A stretch of DNA of 31,151 bases, from positions 1 through 31,151 of IMG/VR virus record IMGVR_UViG_3300009703_001293; one strand, given 5' to 3'. The position numbers and the translations under genes were made by a program. Source of the DNA: a virus. Below are positions 22,114-27,741 of the stretch, one piece after another; the stretch's first letter is position 1, and each line of letters starts with the position of its first letter. The notes under the pieces were generated by a model, which saw only the letters and a list, made by a program, of their open reading frames with translations, did not search any database and was not told the origin of the DNA.

Positions 22114-23531
22114 TTTAGTAGCCTCATGTTGAACACATCTAGCACTGGCCTTTTCGACAGCCTGTTAATTTCTAACGCCTGCATTGCATCACTCTCAATG
22201 AATAGTCTTGCCCCTCTATCTTCCATGTACTTCAGAGCTTTCCAAGTTCCGAACCCTATTTGCTCTCTCTCTTCTCTGGTTTCTGCTGGCATCATGCACA
22301 ATTCCCCGTATTGCACGCCGTTCCTCTTTAACCATTGTACGGTTTGTTTTCTGTATCGCTCAAGTCTAGCTGTGACTATTTTTCTTACTTTGAACTTAGG
22401 TAGATAGAGTGGCTTTGCGTTAGCCAAGAACTCTGCATATCTTTTTTCGTCTGAATCCTCACATGGGCAATCTTCGCATATTACACCATCCATATCAAAT
22501 AAGAAATGCTCTGACACGATGTCTCTACCCACATTCCATTCAAAGGTGTGAAAGAACGTGTAAAATATTTCCTTGTATGTATCAAGAGCTTTGCTCTGGT
22601 CTTTACTGCAATATAAAGCACCAAATTTAATATCTTTAGAAACTAACTTCCTTGCGTTTTTGATTGTTGTTCCACTCCAAGATGTGTCATCAACAACTAA
22701 TATCCTATTCTTATTTTTAGCACTATGGTTTATTGGTCTTGAGTGTTTTAATCTAAAGAAGTCTTCAGTCCCGCTGACTAAATTTTCAAATGGCACATAG
22801 GGGATATTAAGATAGTGTGCTATTACACCCCCGATGAAAACTCCCGACCTCGGAAGCCCTGACACATGTGTAATACCTCTTAAATCTTCGCACCAATCTT
22901 TTATGTCTCTTACTGAGTCTGCATAAGATTTGAATACAACAGAGTCATCACTCAGTATATCGTCTGTGTCGTTGACGCTAAACAAAGCCTCGTATGTGCC
23001 TTCGCCTGTCACCATGTCAAGGTTGTCTGTAGAAGATGCGACCAAGTGTTTAAATTTACTTAGCTTAACAATAGAGAAGACATTATTCTTTGTCTCGTCC
23101 ATATATGGTCTTCCGACAACATAGATGTTATCAGAAATTTCAGATAGCTTGTTGAGAGTAGAAACCAATTCTCTCGCAGATGTAAAATGTTGCAACGAGA
23201 AGAAGCAGAAGATAATATCAATCTTCTCTGTTATTTCATCTAGGTCTTTGATAAAGTTCACGCCATTTACAAAATCATGATCTCTCATCTGTAAACATCT
23301 GTCTACGACATTTGGTAGATCGTATGCGTATACTTTTTTAGCTACAGATTTGAAGTATGGTAGGTTTCTACCAACCCCACACCCAAAGTCTAGCACTGAG
23401 TCAAAAGACCTGTTCACAAGAGTTGGTTTAGACACTGGTAGTGTTTCTAAGCTACCATGACCTGAGCAAAACAGGTTTATGTATGTAGCGTCATTTTTAA
23501 CTCTCTTTGCGATTTCATTCCAATTAACCAC
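22110..23531 (-). CDS. Three-domain fusion: SAM methyltransferase, phosphoribosyltransferase, HAD phosphatase
   Basis: 473 residues from the GTG at 23531 (GGAG 7 nt upstream; a TTG one codon earlier is also possible). Residues about 44-140 are a class I SAM-dependent methyltransferase: VLDFGCGVGRN is motif I and FCFFSLQHF a later strand. Residues about 205-330 are a type I phosphoribosyltransferase, with the PRPP loop ILVVDDTSWSGTT at 278-290. Residues about 343-474 are a HAD-type hydrolase, with FDMDGVI as motif I, VTAR as motif II and FIESDA near the end. No internal stop or frameshift is seen, so it appears to be one polypeptide. It may modify a sugar, nucleotide or glycan in concert with the adjacent glycosyltransferases; the substrate is unknown. 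Confidence 0.85.
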   Translation of the reverse strand: MVNWNEIAKRVKNDATYINLFCSGHGSLETLPVSKPTLVNRSFDSVLDFGCGVGRNLPYFKSVAKKVYAYDLPNVVDRCLQMRDHDFVNGVNFIKDLDEITEKIDIIFCFFSLQHFTSARELVSTLNKLSEISDNIYVVGRPYMDETKNNVFSIVKLSKFKHLVASSTDNLDMVTGEGTYEALFSVNDTDDILSDDSVVFKSYADSVRDIKDWCEDLRGITHVSGLPRSGVFIGGVIAHYLNIPYVPFENLVSGTEDFFRLKHSRPINHSAKNKNRILVVDDTSWSGTTIKNARKLVSKDIKFGALYCSKDQSKALDTYKEIFYTFFHTFEWNVGRDIVSEHFLFDMDGVICEDCPCEDSDEKRYAEFLANAKPLYLPKFKVRKIVTARLERYRKQTVQWLKRNGVQYGELCMMPAETREEREQIGFGTWKALKYMEDRGARLFIESDAMQALEINRLSKRPVLDVFNMRLLK

Positions 23532-23976
23532 CAATTTGCTCCAAAATAAATTGTTCTACAGATGTAATATCTTTTTTATTTAAATAATTAGACACGATAC
23601 TTGCAGCATCTCTCTTTGACCAACCCAAAGACATTAAAGCCTGAATACAATCATCATATAGATGGTGCTGTTTCGCACTCGGCTTCCTAACCTTTTTAGG
23701 TTTAGGTGCAGGTTGAATGACTGGTGGAGGTACAACTATAACTTCCTCTTCTGGTTCTGATTGGAACCAAGCGAAGGCTCCTGCGTCACCTGTCTCTTCG
23801 TAAGCGGCAAACGCCATAGCGTCGTTGTCAAATGACTCTTCATGTTCTTCGTAGTATACATATTCTACCTTCTTTGAGAATAGAGGTCTAATCATCAAAG
23901 TGTAAAGAATGGCACAAAACAATACTATGCCTGCCATCTCTGCTATCGCATTTTCAAATTCTGTTGCTGGAACCAT
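23524..23976 (-). CDS. Single-span membrane protein with C-terminal UBA/RuvA-III-like helical domain
   Basis: 150 residues. Residues about 14-33 (MAGIVLFCAILYTLMIRPLF) form one membrane helix. An acidic cytoplasmic linker and a proline-rich segment (VVPPPVIQPAPKPKK) follow. The last 45 residues (DDCIQALMSLGWSKRDAASIVSNYL) resemble the three-helix UBA/RuvA domain III fold, which binds partner proteins. The protein could tether a DNA-processing or glycan enzyme to the membrane. There is no clear ribosome site before the ATG at 23976. It overlaps the fusion gene by 8 nt, so the two may act together. Function unknown. Confidence 0.65.
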   Translation of the reverse strand: MVPATEFENAIAEMAGIVLFCAILYTLMIRPLFSKKVEYVYYEEHEESFDNDAMAFAAYEETGDAGAFAWFQSEPEEEVIVVPPPVIQPAPKPKKVRKPSAKQHHLYDDCIQALMSLGWSKRDAASIVSNYLNKKDITSVEQFILEQIGG

Positions 23977-23977
23977 G

Positions 23978-24187
23978 TTAATTCATTCTGCATTTTGGGC
24001 TTTGTCTGTTTGGGTCTGCTAAGCCACTGTCTAGTCTATTGGCAAAGGTAACGTATTTTCCACGATCATCTTCGCACACGACCTTGCCATCCTCAAGTTC
24101 TTCAACAACCATCTCGGCGTGAGAGCCAAACCAGCTTTTGGTTGTTATGTTTGTTCCTGTTACATGTCGTCTTGTTGTTTTAGCCAT
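23978..24187 (-). CDS. Small hypothetical phage protein
   Basis: 69 residues from the ATG at 24187, which has GAGG about 9 nt upstream; an earlier TTG at 24214 lies against the terminator T-run and is rejected. Composition suggests a small beta-barrel (SWFGSHAEMVVEELEDGKVVCEDDRGKYVTF). The tail DPNRQSPKCRMN is polar. No recognised family. It begins right after a terminator, so read-through or an unseen promoter must express it. Confidence 0.6.
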   Translation of the reverse strand: MAKTTRRHVTGTNITTKSWFGSHAEMVVEELEDGKVVCEDDRGKYVTFANRLDSGLADPNRQSPKCRMN

Positions 24188-24212
24188 ATCAATATTCCTC
24201 AAATTAAATTTC

Positions 24213-24242
24213 AAAAAAAGTAGCCCATTTAAGGCTGGGCTA
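24213..24242 (-). terminator. Rho-independent terminator after the SSB gene
   Basis: On the minus strand TAGCCCA / TGGGCTA forms a perfect 7-bp stem with an 8-nt loop, followed by ACTTTTTTT. It begins 14 nt after the SSB stop codon. Confidence 0.85.
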
Positions 24243-24255
24243 GACCTGTTTGAGA

Positions 24256-24612
24256 CTAGAACGGCGCTTCCGCAGGGGTGCTAGAAGCAACATCTGTTGC
24301 ACCCTTCTTTTGGGGGCCGAGTGAAATCTCGTCTGCCATCACGCAGACTGAGTTTCTCGGGTTTCCATTCTTATCCTCATACTCATCCACCTTCACCTTA
24401 CCCTGAACGGATACTAACCGTCCTTTGACTAGGTGTTCTGTTAGGCTTTCGGCCATCTTGCCAAAGCACAGAACATTAAGGAAAAGAGTGTCATCATTTC
24501 TCCTATCGTTTACTGCTAGGCGGAACTTCGACATAGAGGTTCCCTTTTTTGTGGTGGTCTGTTCAGCGTTTGCTGTAAGGCGACCACACCCTACCCATAA
24601 ATTAACATTCAT
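24256..24612 (-). CDS. ssb: Single-stranded DNA-binding protein
   Basis: 118 residues. The bacterial-type OB fold is clear: VNLWVGCGRLTANAE, KFRLAVNDRR, LFLNVLCFGKMAESL and LVSVQGKVKVDEYEDKNG. The tail is short and ends EAPF; the PF tip of bacterial SSB is kept, but the acidic run that normally precedes it is almost gone, so partner binding may be altered. It protects single-stranded DNA during phage replication. GGAG lies 10 nt before the ATG. It is followed by a terminator, so it ends a transcription unit. Confidence 0.9.
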   Translation of the reverse strand: MNVNLWVGCGRLTANAEQTTTKKGTSMSKFRLAVNDRRNDDTLFLNVLCFGKMAESLTEHLVKGRLVSVQGKVKVDEYEDKNGNPRNSVCVMADEISLGPQKKGATDVASSTPAEAPF

Positions 24613-24616
24613 ACTA

Positions 24617-24943
24617 TTAGATCTCCAATGCTGATCGAATTCTTCCTCGTACTACTTGACTATGACCACGATTTGAGTGGTTAGTCGATGCTTGATAAAG
24701 GTTCTCGGTGAAAGTCTTTGTAAGACCTAGAGCTTTCCCAGCGCGCAAAGTTTCACGCTTGTTAGAGCCATAAGTCCCAAGTCCGTTTCGATGTGCAACC
24801 GCTGTTACTGGGTTGAATCTAACGCCCTTAGCCTTTCCTCTCCTACCTTGTCCAATGATCTGGTTTGAGCCATCTACCCCAAAGCCGTAGCTCTGTGGAA
24901 GGTCTGACAACTGATCATAAAATTCGCCTTGATTACTTACCAT
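24617..24943 (-). CDS. Small hypothetical phage protein, Gly/Asn/Arg-rich
   Basis: 108 residues, rich in Gly, Asn, Ser and Arg (SYGFGVDGSNQIIGQGRRGKAKGVRF, then HRNGLGTYGSNKRETLR). No hydrophobic segment. Basic overall, so nucleic-acid binding is possible. AGGAGG lies 7 nt before the ATG, the best site in this stretch. It directly precedes SSB with a 4-nt gap. No recognised family. Confidence 0.6.
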   Translation of the reverse strand: MVSNQGEFYDQLSDLPQSYGFGVDGSNQIIGQGRRGKAKGVRFNPVTAVAHRNGLGTYGSNKRETLRAGKALGLTKTFTENLYQASTNHSNRGHSQVVRGRIRSALEI

Positions 24944-24954
24944 TACTAATCCTC

Positions 24955-25143
24955 CTATTGATCTGTGGCTACTTCACCACTTTCAACATTATTAACAGAC
25001 TCAAGCTCTGCAACACCCTGTTGCAAATAGTCACTCAGCATCTGTATGTCTTTGTCTATCTGTTCTTTCTGACCCTCAAGGTCTTGAATTTGTTGCTGCA
25101 CGTTCCTCAAGTGCGCTTCGGCCATCTCTTGTATCTTAGCCAT
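24955..25143 (-). CDS. Small coiled-coil protein
   Basis: 62 residues: a single amphipathic helix rich in Gln, Glu and Leu (LRNVQQQIQDLEGQKEQIDKDIQMLSDYL), then an acidic tail. It is a typical small coiled-coil, perhaps a chaperone or adaptor. AGGAG lies 8 nt before the ATG. It is the first gene downstream of the structured RNA at 25172-25545, so that RNA could alternatively be its 5' leader. No family recognised. Confidence 0.6.
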   Translation of the reverse strand: MAKIQEMAEAHLRNVQQQIQDLEGQKEQIDKDIQMLSDYLQQGVAELESVNNVESGEVATDQ

Positions 25144-25171
25144 ATTGTAAACTCCTATTTGTTTAAAAAAA

Positions 25172-25545
25172 TATACTCTTCACAGGTTTTCGGGTCATAG
25201 TCACCCCACCTGCGGTTGTTCTTGGATAAGGGTTCCAGAATCTCTACTAAAACAAACTCTCGTTATGACCCACCAAGTTGCTCCTCAGCAGTGCTTGGTT
25301 TTTTAGTAGGTTTTCTGTACGGCAAGGATTGTGAATCCATCAGGGTCGGGACTTAAAAAGTCTTGCACGAGTTTGGTTACTCGTTGGCCTGAACCTTACA
25401 AACATTTGGTTTGATCTGGTATGTTTTTTTGGTCACTTGGTTATAGGTGAAAACCTGAGTCAATCTCTAATTGCTGGTTATCTTCGCAGATAAAACTCCG
25501 ATGCCCTTTTTCAGTCAACCAAAAACGCTAAACCGAACTTCCACA
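25172..25545 (-). ncRNA. Unidentified highly structured RNA with pseudoknot, about 370 nt
   Basis: This is the only long gap without a gene (25144-25588). It is full of local inverted repeats: 25478-25493 (GCGA tetraloop on the minus strand), 25445-25456, 25399-25413, 25367-25384, and a junction closed by 25322-25325/25363-25366 enclosing hairpins 25326-25338 and 25350-25362. A hairpin at 25273-25298 has an inner TGCT/AGCA stem. Two long-range stems, 25301-25309 with 25244-25252 (9 bp) and 25264-25271 with 25192-25199 (8 bp), interleave, which makes a pseudoknot. A promoter lies just upstream. It does not match tmRNA, RNase P RNA, 6S RNA or a group I intron core as I know them. It lies near the tRNA genes, as GOLLD and ROOL RNAs do in phages. 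The 3' end (A-run 25165-25171) is uncertain. Confidence 0.7.
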
Positions 25546-25551
25546 TACTAC

Positions 25552-25580
25552 ATTATAGCATAATAAGGCATCTGTCGCAA
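25552..25580 (-). promoter_or_regulatory. Sigma-70-type promoter for the structured RNA
   Basis: The minus strand has TTGCGA (25575-25580), exactly 17 nt, then a perfect TATAAT (25552-25557). It lies just after the stop at 25589 and points into the gene-free region, so transcription should start near 25545. Confidence 0.75.
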
Positions 25581-25588
25581 CTTATTTT

Positions 25589-26110
25589 TTATAATTTTTC
25601 CATTTTTGACAGAGGAATAATATAGTTAAGCGGAAGTCTAGCACCATACCGCTTTTTTATTTTAACTTTGTCAAACTGCTCTCTTGAAATCCTACCCAGA
25701 ACTTCTATCTCATTATTTTTTAAATTAAACCTAGTAAGCACATACAGCTCTGGCGGCTTACGTCTCTCGTACTCCTTTACAGTGATTTTCAGCTCAGGCT
25801 CACCGGCTCCCATGTATGTTATAGTTTTTACTTCGACACCTTCAAAGTCCTGCCCGTCATCCCTAACTGAATAGATGTTTTCATCTACCTTCTCTCCCGT
25901 TACAAGCGAGTAGCCAAGCTCTCCGATCACGCCCAAGAAGTGAGCCATGTATTGTTTATCGACCTTAAACTTCTCAGACATCACCCCTTTACTATCATTC
26001 ATAAATCTTTCGGTATCTTTATTTCTGAAAGAAGAATGTTTAGCATCATGCCTTTGCATAGCTAGACCAAGAGCATAGTTAAGCTGTTTTTTATTTAGTT
26101 TGAATTTCAT
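25589..26110 (-). CDS. PD-(D/E)XK nuclease-like protein
   Basis: 173 residues from the ATG at 26110 (GGAGG 7 nt upstream; a GTG nine codons earlier lies in leader element E2 and is rejected). HFLGVIGELGYSL with Glu64, then DDGQDFEGVEVKT with Asp88, Glu93 and Lys95, gives the E...D...ExK core of restriction-enzyme-like nucleases found alone in phages. The C-terminal half (KPPELYVLTRFNLKNNEIEVLGRIS) continues the alpha/beta fold. No methylase partner is present. It may degrade host DNA or process phage DNA. It is preceded by leader E2 and by the 51-residue membrane peptide gene. Confidence 0.72.
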   Translation of the reverse strand: MKFKLNKKQLNYALGLAMQRHDAKHSSFRNKDTERFMNDSKGVMSEKFKVDKQYMAHFLGVIGELGYSLVTGEKVDENIYSVRDDGQDFEGVEVKTITYMGAGEPELKITVKEYERRKPPELYVLTRFNLKNNEIEVLGRISREQFDKVKIKKRYGARLPLNYIIPLSKMEKL

Positions 26111-26181
26111 ATTAAATCCTCCAATTAACTGGCTCACCGGCTTTTCCTTGACTCGCCTGTTTTAGGCAAGACACCGCTAAG
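26111..26181 (-). promoter_or_regulatory. Intercistronic leader element E2
   Basis: This 71-nt gap carries a 7-bp hairpin, CTTGCCT / AGGCGAG with loop AAAAC, then GAGTCAAGGA, a 12-nt spacer, GCCAGTT and the GGAGG ribosome site. GCGAGTCAAGGA and GCCAGTT are identical to E1, while the hairpin arm differs from E1 in a pairing-preserving way, which favours a conserved RNA structure. Confidence 0.6.
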
Positions 26182-26337
26182 TTATTGATGTTTTTTCCAC
26201 TCGTACCATAAAAGACCAGCATTTGCAAGTCCGTAAGCAAACCACATCAACGCATGTGGATAATCGTCATCTTTAATGCACGAAACGCATGTTAGCAGAT
26301 ATAAAATACAAGTCGCTGATATTGTATAAATAGCCAT
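26182..26337 (-). CDS. Small membrane protein (51 aa)
   Basis: 51 residues. A first hydrophobic stretch (YTISATCILYLLTCVSC, residues 4-20) is separated by KDDDYPH from a second (ALMWFAYGLANAGLLWYEW). Three cysteines lie in the first. The C-terminus is basic (KKHQ). AAGGA lies 7 nt before the ATG. It lies between the tRNA genes and leader E2 and is expressed in the same direction. It looks like one of the short two-helix membrane peptides common in phage early regions; no function known. Confidence 0.65.
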   Translation of the reverse strand: MAIYTISATCILYLLTCVSCIKDDDYPHALMWFAYGLANAGLLWYEWKKHQ

Positions 26338-26360
26338 TTAGTATTCCTTACTATTTTAAG

Positions 26361-26434
26361 TAGACTTGGTAGGACTCGAACCCACGACAAAGGGATTATG
26401 AGTCCCCTGCTCTAACCAACTGAGCTACAAGTCC
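26361..26434 (-). tRNA. tRNA with CAT anticodon (Met, or Ile-CAT read after lysidine modification)
   Basis: 74 nt with all arms intact: acceptor GGACTTG / CAAGTCT (one G-U pair), D arm GCTC/GAGC, anticodon stem GGGGA / TCCCT with loop CTCATAA, T arm GTGGG-TTCGAGT-CCTAC, discriminator A. No CCA is encoded. The anticodon-arm sequence resembles tRNA-Ile2 more than initiator Met; the first pair is G-U, not the C-A mismatch of initiator tRNA. Confidence 0.93.
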
Positions 26435-26438
26435 GTAG

Positions 26439-26512
<74 letters not shown>

Positions 26513-26570
26513 ATGTAAAAAAGTTTTCGTAGGTATATATTGATAAGTACCGACGTTATCTTACTTACCA

Positions 26571-26598
26571 AGTATAACATAATTATTGTCGTTGTCAA
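26571..26598 (-). promoter_or_regulatory. Strong sigma-70-type promoter for tRNA-Asp and tRNA-CAT
   Basis: The minus strand has a perfect TTGACA (26593-26598), 16 nt, then TATACT (26571-26576), placed between tRNA-Glu and tRNA-Asp. It would start transcription about 50 nt before tRNA-Asp and could continue through the CAT tRNA, the membrane peptide and the nuclease-like gene. Confidence 0.75.
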
Positions 26599-26617
26599 GT
26601 AAAAACTTTAAAAAAAG

Positions 26618-26689
26618 TGACCTCTAGGGGAATCGAACCCCTATTGCCAGCGTGAGAAGCTGGAGTCCTAACCGTTAGACGAAGAGGCC
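26618..26689 (-). tRNA. tRNA-Glu (CTC)
   Basis: 72 nt: acceptor GGCCTCT / AGAGGTC, TTCGTC D-arm start typical of Glu, anticodon stem CCAGC / GCTGG with loop TTCTCAC (anticodon CTC), T arm AGGGG-TTCGATT-CCCCT, discriminator A. The CTC isoacceptor reads only GAG; bacteria normally use TTC. The 3' end is followed almost at once by seven T residues, which may make the tRNA its own terminator. Confidence 0.93.
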
Positions 26690-26748
26690 GAGTTGGGGTG
26701 TTAGTTCAGGATGTTTCATGCACTATCATAAAACAAAAAACCCAACTC
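26690..26748 (-). other. Long-range stem immediately 5' of tRNA-Glu
   Basis: GAGTTGGG (complement of 26741-26748) and CCCAACTC (complement of 26690-26697) form an 8-bp stem with a loop of about 43 nt, ending exactly next to the mature 5' end of tRNA-Glu. It includes the stop codon of the preceding gene. It may separate the mRNA from the tRNA precursor for RNase P. Confidence 0.45.
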
Positions 26749-26959
26749 ATTTATAAAAACCGCCCTTATCCATATTATCCAGTTTCGGCTTGAGCGTATG
26801 TTTGTAATAGAACTTAAATTGCTTGTATATAGCTTTAACCTCAGACATCGCCTCTTCTTCGGTTATCTTGCCACCCTGTTCTAAATCGCAAACAATAGAC
26901 ATATGTATATTAAAAGCCTTGAATGGATCACGATAGACATCAAAATTTATTTCATCCAT
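26747..26959 (-). CDS. Small hypothetical phage protein
   Basis: 70 residues, helical and charged (DPFKAFNIHMSIVCDLEQGGKITEEEAMSEV, then YKQFKFYYKHTLKPKL). No membrane segment. AGGA lies 7 nt before the ATG and the start overlaps the upstream gene by 8 nt. It is the last protein gene before the tRNA cluster. No recognised family. Confidence 0.6.
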   Translation of the reverse strand: MDEINFDVYRDPFKAFNIHMSIVCDLEQGGKITEEEAMSEVKAIYKQFKFYYKHTLKPKLDNMDKGGFYK

Positions 26960-27182
26960 TACAAAATCCTATTTTATTCTTTACTACCTTATCTGACTGA
27001 ACTTCTATAAAATCCTCTGAACTAAACCAATCCCTAGCTCTTGACTCCCCAGACCACCAAGCGCACTCATATTGGACTATATCCCCCTGATGCAACGCAA
27101 CAGTTATGATCTTTGCTTCTACGTCCTCCGACAGCTTGACCCAAGTGCCAGTCTTATATACTTCAAGTGTTTTCATTGCCAT
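26952..27182 (-). CDS. Small hypothetical protein, probable beta-barrel
   Basis: 76 residues. KTGTWVKLSEDVEAKIITVALHQGDIVQYECAWWSGESRARDWF reads as alternating strands, like a small SH3-like barrel of the kind common in phage accessory regions. It ends FIEVQSDKVVKNKIGF. AAGGAG lies 7 nt before the first ATG; a second in-frame ATG is two codons in. It overlaps both neighbours. Function unknown. Confidence 0.6.
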   Translation of the reverse strand: MAMKTLEVYKTGTWVKLSEDVEAKIITVALHQGDIVQYECAWWSGESRARDWFSSEDFIEVQSDKVVKNKIGFCNG

Positions 27183-27351
27183 TTTTCAACTCCTTAATAC
27201 GCTTTTTCAACCTTACAATAGTATCCTCAAGTTCTCTTTGTGTTTTCTTTTGCTGATTATATCTGAACTCCCACTTTCTTTCAGCACTTGCTAATTTTAA
27301 GTCATACTCATTCCTTACTTTCATAGAATGATAAAAATCTTCATCTGGCAT
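27163..27351 (-). CDS. Small coiled-coil protein
   Basis: 62 residues, almost entirely one charged amphipathic helix (LASAERKWEFRYNQQKKTQRELEDTIVRLKKRIKEL). AGGAG lies 7 nt before the ATG. The start shares one base with the stop of the Lar-like gene, and the end overlaps the next gene by 20 nt. No family or function recognised. Confidence 0.6.
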   Translation of the reverse strand: MPDEDFYHSMKVRNEYDLKLASAERKWEFRYNQQKKTQRELEDTIVRLKKRIKELKNGNENT

Positions 27352-27617
27352 TACTTTCTCCTATTCCATTTATTTCTAGCTTCTACCCAATCATCAGCAG
27401 AGCCACTCGCCCCACCACAATCATCACACTCATACCAGTAAAGACCTATACTTTCCAACGCTTCTGCTTGTGGCTGATCACCACAAAATGGACACGGCAA
27501 CAATGTATTTTCCGTGAACTCCACTACGTCTATGTCGTGTTCGCCACATTTGATGCACCATATTGGTTTGTTATCTACATCTACGATACGATTGCAACAT
27601 TTTATTAAATACTTCAT
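27351..27617 (-). CDS. Lar-like zinc-ribbon protein with an extra N-terminal zinc ribbon
   Basis: 88 residues. The C-terminal part, LLPCPFCGDQPQAEAL, YECDDCGGASGSADDWVEARNKWNRR, is the Lar (restriction alleviation) zinc ribbon: Cys42, Cys45, Cys64 and Cys67 and the closing WNRR. In Rac prophage Lar modulates EcoKI-type restriction-modification; many phage homologues are untested. The N-terminal 30 residues form another ribbon (Cys7/Cys8 and Cys21/Cys24) similar to that of the gene at 27728. The start lies 47 nt inside the end of the small membrane-protein gene and has only a weak GGA site, so the exact start is a little uncertain. Confidence 0.72.
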   Translation of the reverse strand: MKYLIKCCNRIVDVDNKPIWCIKCGEHDIDVVEFTENTLLPCPFCGDQPQAEALESIGLYWYECDDCGGASGSADDWVEARNKWNRRK

Positions 27618-27741
27618 CTGTTATCCAAACATATATTAAAAAGATTATAATAGAAGGTAAAGCTGGGAATTGCATAGTAAGTAGAAGAGCGAGTACAAAT
27701 ATGTCACGGATTCCGAAAATAGGTATTTTACGCCCTTCCAT
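27571..27741 (-). CDS. Small two-helix membrane protein
   Basis: 56 residues from the ATG at 27741 (GAGG 6 nt upstream). Two hydrophobic segments (FVLALLLTMQFPALP and SIIIFLIYVWIT) joined by a tight turn, with basic ends (MEGRKIP and QSYRRCR). It overlaps the cupin gene upstream by 14 nt and the Lar-like gene downstream by 47 nt. The long overlap is unusual here, but hydrophobicity and RBS support it. Possible membrane-acting peptide; function unknown. Confidence 0.55.
   Translation of the reverse strand: MEGRKIPIFGIRDIFVLALLLTMQFPALPSIIIFLIYVWITDEVFNKMLQSYRRCR

Noticed and set aside
25144-25588. tmRNA, RNase P RNA or group I intron in the gene-free region
   Set aside because: No tRNA-like ends, T arm or tag frame for tmRNA; no GAGGAAAGTCC-type core for RNase P; no interrupted gene and no recognisable P7 core for an intron.
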